Assembly: GCA_021780105.1 (NCBI GenBank)
Contig: JAJXZJ010000037.1
Location: 1 to 34,633 of the forward strand
Source: a bacterium
Lineage (GTDB): Bacteria; Verrucomicrobiota; Verrucomicrobiia; Limisphaerales; J093
Direction of reading: 5' to 3'
Length of the DNA: 34,633 nt
The notes beneath the pieces are model-generated. The model saw nothing but the letters and a program-made list of their open reading frames with translations. It was not told the origin of the DNA and ran no database searches. Shown here one piece after another: positions 25,183 through 34,240 of this stretch (positions are counted from its first letter, which is position 1; each line of letters begins with the position of its first letter). A program made the translations under genes and the position numbers.

Positions 25183-25989
25183 TCACTTGGCCTCGCCGTG
25201 GGCGAGGAGGAAACGCCGCAAATCCGCCAGCCGGTCGGTGTTGATGAAATCCACGCCGGCGTCCAGTTGCACACGCCACAGCGCCGGGATGTCCGGTCCG
25301 CCCCAGAAGCGCACCTTGCGGCCCTGCGCGTGCGCCTTGGCCACGATTTCCCGGAGCTTGGTCATCTGGTCCGCGGGCATCGCGCCGTTGCCGCCCCACT
25401 TGAAATCGCTCCACCAGTCTTCGCTGATCCACGGCACCAGGTGCGGATTGGGATTCGTCTTCAGGTCCGGCAGCCGGCCGTCCACCGCGGCCAGGCGCAC
25501 CGGTTCGGCGGCCACTTGTTCGCGAGGGGAGTCGCCGGTAAGGATCACGGTCACGGCCTTGCGTTGCACGCTGTCATCGCGGAATTCGGTCAGCATGTCG
25601 GCGTAGTTCTTCAGCACGCCGCGCAACACCTCCCACGTCGGGCCGGGAGCGGTTTTGAAATCAATCAGCAGGAAGAATTCCGGCCCGTCACGGAACACAT
25701 GGCCGCCGTTGGCCCGCCCGCGCGTCTGCAGCGGGTCGAGGTAAAGCGATTGCAGCGTGCGGTCCGGCTTCACGCTGCGGCGGTCGTGCGCGACCAGCAG
25801 CTTGCCGTCCACGAGGTGGATGTCCGCCTCGACGCTGCAAAAGCCCTGGTCGAGCGCGTCGAAAAGCGGGTGGGTGTGTTCGTAGTCGTTGTGCGCATGG
25901 ACATTGGTCAGCGGCGTGATGGGGGCATCGGCGGCGCGCAGCACGAGCGCGCAGACCAGCGTGATCAGCAGGCAAAAGACGTTCTTCAT
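25183..25989 (-). CDS. Exported phosphodiesterase of the GDPD/PI-PLC fold
   Basis: This 268-residue TIM-barrel protein has a signal peptide (MKNVFCLLITLVCALVLRAAD). NVHAHNDYEH (29-38) carries the first catalytic His, SVEADIHLVDGKLLVAHD the metal-binding Glu/Asp and the second His, and FINTDRLADLRRFL closes the barrel as in glycerophosphodiester phosphodiesterases. The middle is shorter than in classical GDPD enzymes and resembles the PI-PLC-like group. It probably hydrolyses phosphodiesters of lipid head groups outside the cytoplasm. It is a single gene between the pilin relic and a membrane protein. Confidence 0.85.
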   Translation of the reverse strand: MKNVFCLLITLVCALVLRAADAPITPLTNVHAHNDYEHTHPLFDALDQGFCSVEADIHLVDGKLLVAHDRRSVKPDRTLQSLYLDPLQTRGRANGGHVFRDGPEFFLLIDFKTAPGPTWEVLRGVLKNYADMLTEFRDDSVQRKAVTVILTGDSPREQVAAEPVRLAAVDGRLPDLKTNPNPHLVPWISEDWWSDFKWGGNGAMPADQMTKLREIVAKAHAQGRKVRFWGGPDIPALWRVQLDAGVDFINTDRLADLRRFLLAHGEAK

Positions 25990-26073
25990 GGCGCCGAATT
26001 TGCAGCGACGGCCGGCGGATGTCCAATGTCGAAATGGTGGCGACGTGGCGCCGGCCGCGGAACCGACGCGCGG

Positions 26074-26592
26074 TCAACGGCCGCGTTTCCGGCGAAACGG
26101 CATCAGTCCCAGGTAAAACACAAACCAGATTGGGACGGCGAAGAGGAGAATGGCGGCGAGCCGGGCCCACGTCCAGCGGAGGTAATCGGACTGGATCGGG
26201 AACATGGCGATCATGAAGTAGGCGCTGAACCGCGTGTGGCCGAGGAACGCGCAGCGACGCGGGAACCGTCGGCGCAGGCCGGCGACGAGTGCCACCGCAC
26301 CGACCGCCAGCACCAGCCCGGTGACCAGCACGTTGACGGCGAACAGCGCCGGCGCGGCTTCGCGCGCGTGGCCGCCGGCGGCGCCCGGATGCAGGTATTG
26401 CCAGGTCCAATGCGCGCCCGCCCAGAGAAACCCGAAACCGGTCTGCGTGGCGGTGCTGTAGGAGGCGCGGGCGGACGTCAGCTCGTTGACCATCCAGCCG
26501 AAGTAAAGCGGCACGACGCCCCAGACCATCGCCTCGTGCTCGAACGGCACGCGGATCAATTCCAGGAAGACGCTCCAGTAATGCGCAACCAC
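26074..26592 (-). CDS. Multi-span membrane protein of unknown function
   Basis: This 172-residue protein appears to have four to five membrane segments, including VWGVVPLYFGWMV, FGFLWAGAHWTWQYL, LFAVNVLVTGLVLAVGAVALVAGL, TRFSAYFMIAMFPIQ and LAAILLFAVPIWFVFYLGLMP, and a basic C-terminus (RRKRGR). I recognise no family. It starts with GTG and has no clear Shine-Dalgarno sequence. Codon pattern matches the neighbours. Confidence 0.7.
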   Translation of the reverse strand: MVAHYWSVFLELIRVPFEHEAMVWGVVPLYFGWMVNELTSARASYSTATQTGFGFLWAGAHWTWQYLHPGAAGGHAREAAPALFAVNVLVTGLVLAVGAVALVAGLRRRFPRRCAFLGHTRFSAYFMIAMFPIQSDYLRWTWARLAAILLFAVPIWFVFYLGLMPFRRKRGR

Positions 26593-26627
26593 GGCGGACG
26601 GTGTCCCGGTTCCCGGGCGCCGGCAAT

Positions 26628-26840
26628 TCAGGACGCGCCGCGCTCCTGGGCCGCCCAGCCCTGCCGCATCAGGCCCAGCAAATGCGCCAAGGCGGCTTCG
26701 TAGGTCCGGCCCTTTTCGGCGGCAAGCTGGTGGGCGCGTTTGTCCAATTGCGCCGCCATCTCAGCGGACTTCTCCGCCGGGCAGCCCAGCGCAACCAACG
26801 CCTGCGCCAGTTGGTCCAGCGGCGGCGATTCGACGGCCAT
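26628..26840 (-). CDS. Small helical protein of unknown function
   Basis: This 70-residue soluble helical protein reads MAVESPPLDQLAQALVALG and then amphipathic helices with KSAEMAAQLDKRAHQLA and TYEAALAHLLGLMRQGW. There is no cysteine or membrane span. It begins 15 bases after the cyclophilin stop on the same strand and probably shares its transcript. The function is unknown. The frame lies in a tight gap between two genes with no better overlapping candidate. Confidence 0.6.
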   Translation of the reverse strand: MAVESPPLDQLAQALVALGCPAEKSAEMAAQLDKRAHQLAAEKGRTYEAALAHLLGLMRQGWAAQERGAS

Positions 26841-26855
26841 AAGAGATGCGGCCGG

Positions 26856-27383
26856 TTACTTGAGCGACTCCGCCGGCACGATCTTGACGCTTTCCACGCC
26901 GACGCGCACCGCGGGCTTGCTGCGTTCGCCGGAGTTGCTGGCGGCCACCGGCGTGTCACCGATCTTCCCCAGCACGTCGTCGCCACGAATGAGTTCGCCG
27001 AACGCAGTGTATTGGTTGTCCAGAAACCGCGCGTCGCCCAGGCAGATAAAGAACTGGCTGCCGGCGGAATCCGGATGCCGCGAGCGCGCCATCGAGATCA
27101 CGCCGCAGACGTGCGGCCGCGGGTTGAATTCGGCCTTGATCTGGTAGCCCGGTCCGCCGGTGCCCCAGCGGTCCTCGGCGCGGGCGTCCTTCGTCAACGG
27201 GTCGCCGCCCTGAATCATGAAATCCTTCATGATCCGGTGAAAGCAGGTGCCGTCATAAAAGCCCTGTTTCGCCAGCTTCTTGAAGTTATCGACGGTCTGC
27301 GGCGCGACGTCGGACCAGAAGGCGACGACCATTTCGCCGGCGGTGGTGGTGATGACGGCGACCTCGTTCGGGGTGGAATTCAT
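26856..27383 (-). CDS. Cyclophilin-type peptidyl-prolyl isomerase, cytoplasmic
   Basis: This 175-residue single-domain cyclophilin catalyses cis-trans isomerisation of Xaa-Pro bonds. Motifs: FHRIMKDFMIQGGDP (active-site Arg and Phe/Met/Gln), MARSRHPDSAGSQFFICL, and FGELIRGDDVLGKI. No signal peptide, so it should act in the cytoplasm, unlike its upstream paralog. The spacing of 24 bases suggests a two-gene operon, probably formed by duplication. Confidence 0.92.
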   Translation of the reverse strand: MNSTPNEVAVITTTAGEMVVAFWSDVAPQTVDNFKKLAKQGFYDGTCFHRIMKDFMIQGGDPLTKDARAEDRWGTGGPGYQIKAEFNPRPHVCGVISMARSRHPDSAGSQFFICLGDARFLDNQYTAFGELIRGDDVLGKIGDTPVAASNSGERSKPAVRVGVESVKIVPAESLK

Positions 27384-27407
27384 GGGTGAGTTGGTTCGCA
27401 GGGTTGG

Positions 27408-28028
27408 TTACTTGATGGAATCGGCCGGGACAATCTTGATGCTCTCCAAGCTCACGCGCTGGAGCGGCCGGCTGTTCTCACCCGAAGGGCTGGGGCCGAC
27501 GGGTGTGTCGCCGATCTTGAGCAACACGTCCTGGCCCTTGATGAGCTTGCCGAAGGCGGTGTATTTGCCGTTCAAGAACGGGGCGTCACCGAGGCAGATG
27601 AAGAACTGGCTGCCGGCGGAATCGGGATCGCGCGAGCGGGCCATCGAGATCACACCCAGTTCATGTTTGCGGTCGTTGAACTCGGCCTTGATCTGGTAGC
27701 CCGGTCCGCCGGTGCCATAGGCGGCCTCCTTGGCCGGGTCCTTCGTGTTCGGGTCGCCGCCCTGGATCATGAAGCCCTTGACGATTCGATGAAACGCGGT
27801 GCCGTCGTAGAAGCCTGCTTTCGCAAGCTTTTTGAAATTCTCCACGGTCTTCGGCGCCACGTCCGGCCAGAACCCGATGACCATCTCGCCGGCGGAGGTT
27901 TTGATGACGGCGACTTCCTTGGCCGCCGGCTTGGCTTTCGCGGCATCGTCCTTCTTGTCCGTCTGCGCCTGCGCTGCCACGAGGCCGAAGGCGAGCGCCA
28001 GCAAACCAACCCAAAGCATTTTCTTCAT
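27408..28028 (-). CDS. Cyclophilin-type peptidyl-prolyl isomerase, exported
   Basis: This 206-residue cyclophilin has a signal peptide (MKKMLWVGLLALAFGLVAAQAQ) and a Lys/Ala-rich linker (about 23-42), then the catalytic domain with FHRIVKGFMIQGGDP, MARSRDPDSAGSQFFICL and FGKLIKGQDVLLKI. It is very similar to the next gene downstream, so the pair looks like a duplication with one copy sent to the periplasm for folding of exported proteins. ATG 28028 starts the signal; the frame is open six codons further. Confidence 0.92.
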   Translation of the reverse strand: MKKMLWVGLLALAFGLVAAQAQTDKKDDAAKAKPAAKEVAVIKTSAGEMVIGFWPDVAPKTVENFKKLAKAGFYDGTAFHRIVKGFMIQGGDPNTKDPAKEAAYGTGGPGYQIKAEFNDRKHELGVISMARSRDPDSAGSQFFICLGDAPFLNGKYTAFGKLIKGQDVLLKIGDTPVGPSPSGENSRPLQRVSLESIKIVPADSIK

Positions 28029-28285
28029 GGCGAAAACAACTGCCACAGGCCGCCGGTCGTGTCACGCGCGAATTCGGCTGGCCAGCCGGAAACCTGTTGC
28101 CGCGGCCGCCACGCCCACGCTACGCTCCGGTCAGTCACGTAACAAGAGCCGACAGAACCGATGAAGCCTTGACTACACCCCATCTGCAGCACTTTTCTAT
28201 CGCGCCCCCTTTCTCACTGCTCAACCGCCGCGCACATCGTTGACGAAGGAATCCTCACCGTGCTGCCGGAATACTGACCACGAAC
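28029..28285 (+). other. Divergent intergenic region
   Basis: This 257-base gap separates the cyclophilin pair (minus) from the oxidoreductase cluster (plus) and must hold promoters for both. TTGACT at 28169-28174 is a fair plus-strand -35 candidate, but the facing -10 (TTTCTA, 19 bases on) is poor. No RNA gene, repeat or open frame with recognisable content is seen. Confidence 0.4.
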
Positions 28286-29611
28286 ATGAAAATATCGAAC
28301 AGGAAAACCACGGACCGAGACCCCCAGAACGCCCCAACGAGCCTTAGCCGGCGGCATTTCCTCCGGACTACCGGCCAGACCGCCACAACGCTGGCGGCGA
28401 TTTCCACGCTCGCCCCCGCGATTCTCTCCGGCGAGTCTCCGGCCAAGACGATTGGCGTGGGCTGCATCGGCTTGGGCACGCGGGGCGGAGACCTCATCAA
28501 TGCGGTGGCAGCCGTGCCCGGCGTGAAGGTCGTGGCGGTGAGTGACGTTTACGGACCACACCGCCAGAAGGGTGTCGAGCGCAGTCTCAATCCTCAGGTG
28601 AAAGCCTATGTGGATTACCGGGATTTGCTGGCCGATCCCAACGTCGAGGCCGTGGTTATCGCCACGCCGGATCATTGGCATTGCCAGATGGTCTTGGACG
28701 CAGTGAAAGCCGGCAAAGACATTTACTGCGAGAAGGGGTTTGCGCGCACCCTCGCCGAAGCGAAGCGGATGCGCGCCGCGCTGAAAGCCAGCAGGGTGGT
28801 TTTTCAATTGGGCCACCAAGCGCGCCAAGCCACCTGCGCGTTGCAGGCGAAAGAACTCATTGCGCAGGGCATTCTCGGCCCCATCACTCTGGTGCGCACT
28901 GGCCGGTTTAAGTCGCTTGAACCTGATCATCCGAACTGGCGCTGGTACGGTTACTACGATCAATGGAACCGGCCCGACCCGGCGCAGGTGTTGAAGGAGT
29001 TGGACTGGGATCGCTGGCTGGGCTCTGCGCCGAAAATTCCGTGGAACGAACGGCACTTCTGGCACTGGCGCTGTTATTACGCCTACGGCACCGGTTACGC
29101 CGGCGATTTGCTGTCGCACGAAATGGACTTCGCCCAATACCTCCTGGGCCACGGCATTCCGGATAACTGCGTTTGCTCCGGCCTGATCGCGCTGCTCCGC
29201 GACGACCGCGAGGCGCCCGACACCTGGGTCGCCAGCTACCAGTTCGAGAAACTGGGCCGCACCGTGACCTTCGAGGGCAGCATGAATGCCACCGACAGTT
29301 TGCCGGTGACACTCTGCGGACGCGACGCCACGCTGCGGTTCGACGACATCGCCCACAACGTGACCACGTTTGAAATCGTCCCCGCCGATTGGAATCAGAA
29401 GGCCGAATTGCCCAAAGGCTACGCGCGGGGTAAGACGCCCCAGCAGCCCAACCACATGGTGGACTGGCTGAACTGCATTCGCAGCCGGGGCACGCCGAAA
29501 TGCTCGACGGAAGACGCTTTCATTGAGACGGCGACCTTCCTCATGTCGCTGAAGGCTCAGCAGGAACAGCGCATGGTGCGCTGGGATGCGGCGCGGGAGG
29601 AGATTGTCTAG
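28286..29611 (+). CDS. Tat-exported Gfo/Idh/MocA-family oxidoreductase
   Basis: This 441-residue protein has a twin-arginine signal (SRRHFLRTTG, residues 21-30) followed by an NAD(P)-binding Rossmann domain (GVGCIGLGTRGGDL, about 57-70) and a Gfo/Idh C-terminal domain. DIYCEKGFARTLAEA holds the catalytic-lysine motif, normally E-K-P but here EKG. GTGYAGDLLSHEMDFAQYLLG is the conserved substrate-side block. The family oxidises or reduces sugars and cyclitols; exported members are common in Verrucomicrobiota polysaccharide clusters and may carry tightly bound cofactor. First gene of a four-gene plus-strand cluster. Confidence 0.9.
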   Translation: MKISNRKTTDRDPQNAPTSLSRRHFLRTTGQTATTLAAISTLAPAILSGESPAKTIGVGCIGLGTRGGDLINAVAAVPGVKVVAVSDVYGPHRQKGVERSLNPQVKAYVDYRDLLADPNVEAVVIATPDHWHCQMVLDAVKAGKDIYCEKGFARTLAEAKRMRAALKASRVVFQLGHQARQATCALQAKELIAQGILGPITLVRTGRFKSLEPDHPNWRWYGYYDQWNRPDPAQVLKELDWDRWLGSAPKIPWNERHFWHWRCYYAYGTGYAGDLLSHEMDFAQYLLGHGIPDNCVCSGLIALLRDDREAPDTWVASYQFEKLGRTVTFEGSMNATDSLPVTLCGRDATLRFDDIAHNVTTFEIVPADWNQKAELPKGYARGKTPQQPNHMVDWLNCIRSRGTPKCSTEDAFIETATFLMSLKAQQEQRMVRWDAAREEIV

Positions 29612-29660
29612 GCGGAAAAACAACCTGGCAACAACGGCTATGAGGAAGAAAGGACAGAGT

Positions 29661-30836
29661 ATGAGGTGTATGATGATCGCAGTGGCTCTTGGTCTGATGG
29701 TGGGCACCGCCAGTCAGGTGGCAGCGAAGCCGCTGAAGGTATTTATCCTGGCCGGGCAGTCGAACATGCAGGGACATGCAAACGTCTCGACACTGGATTC
29801 GATGGCCGATGATCCGAAGACGGCGCCGATCCTCAAGGAGATGCGCGATGCTCACGGGAAACCGACCGTCTGCGACAACGTCTGGATTTCGTCGGTCGGC
29901 TGCGCCGGCGACGGCTGGTCTGATGTCATCGAGCAGACCGGCAAGCTGACCGCCGGCTTCGGGGCCTCGCCCGCCGAAATCGGCCCGGAATTCACCTTTG
30001 GCATTTACATGGAGAAGGCGTTGAACGAGCCGATCCTGCTCATCAAGACCTCGTGGGGCGGCCGGAGTCTGTGCCTCGATTTTCGTCCACCCAGTGCCGG
30101 GCCGTATGTGCTGAGCGACTTCGAGTTGGCCCGGTTCAAAGAACGGAACATTGATGCGGAAAAGGAGCGGGCGGAGAAGACCAAGGACAGCGGCGTGTTC
30201 TACCGTCACGTGATCGAGCATGTGCAGAAGGTGCTGGCGGACATCAAGCGGGTGGTGCCGGACTACGATCCGAAGCAGGGCTACGAGTTGGCCGGTTTCG
30301 TCTGGTTCCAAGGATGGAACGACCTTGTCAACACCTGGCGGTATCCCCGCAATGACTATGACGAGTACGGCCAACTGCTGGCGATGTTCATTCACGATGT
30401 GCGCAGGGATCTGTCGGCCCCGCAGATGCCCTTCGTCATTGGCGTCATCGGGGTTGATGGCAGGAAGGCAGGACTGAATATTCAGGCCCTCCGCAGGGCG
30501 CAGGTCGCACGGACGTTGCTTCCTGAGTTCAAGGGCAACGTGGTGGCGGTTCAGACGGCGCCCTACTGGGACGACGATTTGGGCGCGCTCCAACAGCGGA
30601 GCGAGAAGTTCAACGCGAAGATGGATCAAGAGTTCAAGAAGAATCCAAGCTTGGGCCGGGCGGGGAGAGACGAGGCCTGCAAGAAGGGCATGACGGAGAG
30701 CTTCACGCCGGAGGAGCTGAGGCGCCTGAAGGGCATCTCCAACGGCGGCTACCATTATCTCGGCGCCGCCAAGATCATGGCGCCGATCGGCAAGGCCTTT
30801 GCCGAGGCGATGATGGATTTCCAGAAGACGCGGTGA
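29661..30836 (+). CDS. Exported SGNH esterase, sialate-O-acetylesterase-like (SASA)
   Basis: This 391-residue protein has a short signal peptide (MRCMMIAVALGLMVGTASQVAA). ILAGQSNMQGHAN places the nucleophile Ser at residue 34, and the family's oxyanion strand is present as LIKTSWGGRSL. GFVWFQGWNDL corresponds to the W-x-Q-G-E/N-x-D block, and GGYHYLGAAKIM near the end carries the catalytic His. It probably removes acetyl groups from sugars or polysaccharide. ATG 29661 has an AGGA 7 bases upstream and starts the signal; ATG 29640 is an alternative. It lies between the oxidoreductase and the unknown paralog pair. Confidence 0.88.
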   Translation: MRCMMIAVALGLMVGTASQVAAKPLKVFILAGQSNMQGHANVSTLDSMADDPKTAPILKEMRDAHGKPTVCDNVWISSVGCAGDGWSDVIEQTGKLTAGFGASPAEIGPEFTFGIYMEKALNEPILLIKTSWGGRSLCLDFRPPSAGPYVLSDFELARFKERNIDAEKERAEKTKDSGVFYRHVIEHVQKVLADIKRVVPDYDPKQGYELAGFVWFQGWNDLVNTWRYPRNDYDEYGQLLAMFIHDVRRDLSAPQMPFVIGVIGVDGRKAGLNIQALRRAQVARTLLPEFKGNVVAVQTAPYWDDDLGALQQRSEKFNAKMDQEFKKNPSLGRAGRDEACKKGMTESFTPEELRRLKGISNGGYHYLGAAKIMAPIGKAFAEAMMDFQKTR

Positions 30837-30847
30837 GAAGAGAAACA

Positions 30848-32539
30848 ATGAAACTTTCCAACGCAAGCCGTGTGAAGCTCGTTTGTGTTAGCTGCTTGAT
30901 GATCGGAATCACCGCCTGGCTGCGTGCGGCGAGTGACGCGATGCCGGCGCAGGTCGTCGGCCCGTCACATCGAAACGAGCATGTCGGCGGCTATATGATC
31001 ATTCCGCACGCCGGGCGGGTCGATCGCCAATACAACGCCGGCTACTCGATGTACGTGGCCGCGTGGCCGCTGCTGAGCTACTATCCGGGCCACCGCTTGC
31101 AAACGGGCCTGCCGGGCACGTGGATGTTTGCGCAGTATGACGGCGCCGCCCCCAAGGACCTGTACTCGGATGTCGAGGGAGGGCTCGGGTGGTGGACCGA
31201 CACGCGCTTTCCGACGACCACGCCGAAGTTCATCATGGGGGGTGTGGGGCCGAACTTCTCCGAGATTGCCAATGGGCCGGCGCACGGCGCCGGGGATTGG
31301 AACGAGCCGCGCGGTCTCTATGGCGTGGCCCAGCTCAGCCCCCGGCTCCTGTTCCCCCTTGACGGCCTGAACGTGAAGCAAGGCGACTGCGGCGGGCTGT
31401 TCGGATACGGCTACCTCAACCTGCCGCTCTGCGAGCCGAAGCCGACCACCGAGGGCAAGGAGATACCCACCGGCCCCAACTGCTGGACGCTCTTCCTCAA
31501 CACCGGCAACTTCAAGGGCCCGGTGACTTTCTTCCTGCCCAATTTCTGGTCGCACGCCACCGTGCGGGAGCCGCGCCTGGCGGGCCAGCTTCTCGACAGC
31601 CGACCGGTGGATCCGAACCGGGCCGTGCAGATGGAGACGCAATACACCCCCTGCCGCCTGGCGTCCGACGCCCGGGGAAACTGGTACGCGCGCATCGCTC
31701 CGATCTCGTTCCCGCAGGACGAGCGCGGCGCCTCGGTGCTCGCACACCAGGATACCGCCTACGACAGGACCGCGCTCTACGACGCGGTGGCCGCCTGGTT
31801 CGCCGGCGGGAAGCCGAGTAGCGGTGCCATCGCCCCCCGCGGGGCTTACCAGCGCGTCTTCGGCAACAAGGGGTATGCCACCTGGCAGATCTGGTGGAAT
31901 GAGGACGCCGGGCCGGAGAAGAAGGTGCCCATCGCTTGGAATGCGTTCGGCAAGCCCACGGCCCTCGGCCCGCACACCTTCGGCGTTGAGTGGAAGGACA
32001 CCCTGACGCAGAAGCACGGCGACCGCGTCACTCTCCCGGAGTATTACCGCCTCGAGAACGGTCGCGACGAGAAGCAGGCAAAGTGGGTGCCGGTAGCCGC
32101 CGATGAGGTTCCGGCGGAGACGGGCCTCCGGCAGATCCAGTGGACGCGACCGGCGGAGGGGACGCCGGAGCCTTACACGACGCCCGAGGAACCGGACAGT
32201 TGCTGGAAGAAGCCGGGGCCGGTTGCCGGTCCGTTCCAGGCGCGGCTCGGCGACGGCAGCGTGGTGACTTACTATTGGTATCGTTTCGCTGATCAGCCTG
32301 CGCTCCTGAATGCCGGTCTGACGAAAGACGAACGCGAGCAGCTCCAGAAACGAGTGGAGATGATTCATCGCTCCTGGCCAAAGAATCGTGATTACCTCGC
32401 CCCGCCCACGGTAGGAACGCTATGCGATCTTGACCCCGCACTGCTGGTTACTCCGCCCAAGGGCTTGGAAGCCGGCTACGTGCCGATCGCGACCCGTCAG
32501 GAATGGGGCGGCTCGATGACTCAACCGGACGGCCGCTGA
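30848..32539 (+). CDS. Exported protein of an unrecognised family, paralog 1
   Basis: This 563-residue protein has a signal peptide (ending ITAWLRAAS). I recognise no family. It is rich in Trp, Tyr, Gly and Pro and reads as a beta-rich secreted protein with no membrane span. Blocks shared with the next gene: GYSMYVAAWPL, VEGGLGWWTD, LNTGNFKGPVTFFLPNFWS, TALYDAVAAWFAGG and the long tail DGSVVTYYWYRFADQP, RDYLAPPTVG, DLDPALLVTPPKGLEAGYVPIATRQ. The well-kept tail suggests a functional site or sorting region. The gene starts 11 bases after the esterase stop, so they are probably cotranscribed. A role in polysaccharide binding or cleavage is only an inference from neighbours. Confidence 0.8.
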   Translation: MKLSNASRVKLVCVSCLMIGITAWLRAASDAMPAQVVGPSHRNEHVGGYMIIPHAGRVDRQYNAGYSMYVAAWPLLSYYPGHRLQTGLPGTWMFAQYDGAAPKDLYSDVEGGLGWWTDTRFPTTTPKFIMGGVGPNFSEIANGPAHGAGDWNEPRGLYGVAQLSPRLLFPLDGLNVKQGDCGGLFGYGYLNLPLCEPKPTTEGKEIPTGPNCWTLFLNTGNFKGPVTFFLPNFWSHATVREPRLAGQLLDSRPVDPNRAVQMETQYTPCRLASDARGNWYARIAPISFPQDERGASVLAHQDTAYDRTALYDAVAAWFAGGKPSSGAIAPRGAYQRVFGNKGYATWQIWWNEDAGPEKKVPIAWNAFGKPTALGPHTFGVEWKDTLTQKHGDRVTLPEYYRLENGRDEKQAKWVPVAADEVPAETGLRQIQWTRPAEGTPEPYTTPEEPDSCWKKPGPVAGPFQARLGDGSVVTYYWYRFADQPALLNAGLTKDEREQLQKRVEMIHRSWPKNRDYLAPPTVGTLCDLDPALLVTPPKGLEAGYVPIATRQEWGGSMTQPDGR

Positions 32540-32581
32540 CAAGTTGTTGGAAGACTGGGACGATCCAGGAAGGACACGATC

Positions 32582-34216
32582 ATGGAACACAGAACAACCA
32601 AGAAGCTCTGCCGGCTGTTTGCCGCCGCCGCCATAGGAGTTACGACGGCAACTGCGGTGGACGAGGTCGGCCAGGTCACCTCGCATTCCGAGGGGCTGCA
32701 CGGCTACATCGGCTTCGGCCATGAGAAACTGCCGCCCGAAGGCGGCTACAGCGCAGGCATGGGCTTCTACGCCGCGGTCTGGCCCCTGGTGGATCAGCCG
32801 CTGGCCAACTTCCAGATCGGCCTGCCGAGCGCCTGGATCACGCCCGACAACCGCGACGACAAGGACACACCGCTGGCGCCGGAAGGCACGCTGGCCCGCA
32901 CATGGAAGGAGCGAGGGCCCACCTGGAGCAGCGTCTTCCAGACCGTCGAAGGCGGCCTCGGCTACTGGGCGGGCAACCATTTCCGCTACGGCCCGCCCAA
33001 GTTCAGCATGAACGCCACGCCCCAATGCTACGACTACGAGGTTGCTTCGCCCGGCTGGTCGTTCTTCTACAGCAACGAAGCCCTGCCGGACAATCGCCTC
33101 GGCATCGCGCAACTCAGCAACCGCTTGCTCATCCCGCCCGATGCGCTCCCGTTCCAAGGGCATCCCAACGGTGAATTCCTCGGCTACACTTGGATGGCGC
33201 TGCCGTTCACCGATCCGACCCCCGGTGACCTGCCGACGGGCGATCAGAGCTGGACCTGCTTCCTCACCGCCGCCAACTTCAAAGGCCCCATCGCCTTCTA
33301 CATCCCGGAGACATGGAGCAAAATCGGCAGGCTCTTCAACTACCCCTTCCTCTACGGCCGCGGTCTGGACGCGCGCCCGGGCATCATGGGCGGCGGCGCG
33401 ATGGAGATCAACACAGTGCCGCGCTTCGACGCGAAGGACGCCCAAGGCATGACCTATTCGAAGCTGCCGAAGCTCCAGTTCCCGGTGGACGCCGAAGGCC
33501 GGACGTTTCTCGTGCAAGACGTCACCTATTATTCGAAGGCAGCCCTCTACGACGCCTTCAAAACCTGGCGCGACGGCGGCTCCGCCTGCTCCGGACGGTT
33601 CGACGACAAAGGCGCTTTCAGGCCCAAGCTGAACACCCACACCACTCACTACGACCAGGCCGGGAAAACGATTGTTGGCGTTGAGCGGGCTTTCGACACG
33701 CGAGTATTCGAGGGCAATGTGTGGGGCCTGCAATGGTTCACCAATAACCTCAGTGCCAAAGGTCTGTTTCCTCAATACTACAAGGACGCTGGCGGCGAAC
33801 GCGTCGCCGTGCCAGCGGCGGGCGTGCCTCCGGAGACCAGGCTGCTCGCGCAGAAATTTGAGCTCGCGAAACCGGGCGAACCTTATGCTTCGCCCAACCA
33901 TGGTGCCTGGGCCAGACCTGGCCCGAAGATGGGCCCATTTACGGTCAAGCTCGCGGATGGCTCGGTAGTGACCTACTCCTGGTACCGCTTTGTAGACCAA
34001 CCGTCCTTTCAGCAATACAACTGGAGCGCGGAAAAGAAAGCGAAGCTACAGTCATTTGTGGAAAAGCTTCACGCAGACTGGCACCCGGATCGCGATTATA
34101 TGACCCCGCCCACGCGAGGCAAGCTGGTGGCGTTGGATCCCGCCCTGCTGGTGACTCCGCCCCCCGGCCTCGAAGTCGGCTACGTTCCCATCGTGACCCG
34201 ACAAACCCGGCAGTGA
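32582..34216 (+). CDS. Exported protein of an unrecognised family, paralog 2
   Basis: This 544-residue paralog of the preceding protein has a signal peptide (residues 1 to about 25, KKLCRLFAAAAIGVTTATA). Matching blocks: GMGFYAAVWPL, VEGGLGYWAG, LTAANFKGPIAFYIPETWS, AALYDAFKTWRDGG, DGSVVTYSWYRFVDQP, RDYMTPPTRG and LDPALLVTPPPGLEVGYVPIVTRQ. Identity is highest in the last 90 residues and lower elsewhere, so the duplication is old. AGGAAGGA upstream of ATG 32582 is one of the few clear Shine-Dalgarno sequences in the window. Function unknown. Confidence 0.8.
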   Translation: MEHRTTKKLCRLFAAAAIGVTTATAVDEVGQVTSHSEGLHGYIGFGHEKLPPEGGYSAGMGFYAAVWPLVDQPLANFQIGLPSAWITPDNRDDKDTPLAPEGTLARTWKERGPTWSSVFQTVEGGLGYWAGNHFRYGPPKFSMNATPQCYDYEVASPGWSFFYSNEALPDNRLGIAQLSNRLLIPPDALPFQGHPNGEFLGYTWMALPFTDPTPGDLPTGDQSWTCFLTAANFKGPIAFYIPETWSKIGRLFNYPFLYGRGLDARPGIMGGGAMEINTVPRFDAKDAQGMTYSKLPKLQFPVDAEGRTFLVQDVTYYSKAALYDAFKTWRDGGSACSGRFDDKGAFRPKLNTHTTHYDQAGKTIVGVERAFDTRVFEGNVWGLQWFTNNLSAKGLFPQYYKDAGGERVAVPAAGVPPETRLLAQKFELAKPGEPYASPNHGAWARPGPKMGPFTVKLADGSVVTYSWYRFVDQPSFQQYNWSAEKKAKLQSFVEKLHADWHPDRDYMTPPTRGKLVALDPALLVTPPPGLEVGYVPIVTRQTRQ

Positions 34217-34240
34217 CACGGGATTGCAGCCTCGCCCAAC

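Noticed and set aside
28214..29707. A 497-codon minus-strand frame
   Set aside because: It is antisense to the Gfo/Idh/MocA gene, whose Tat signal and Rossmann motif are clear on the plus strand.
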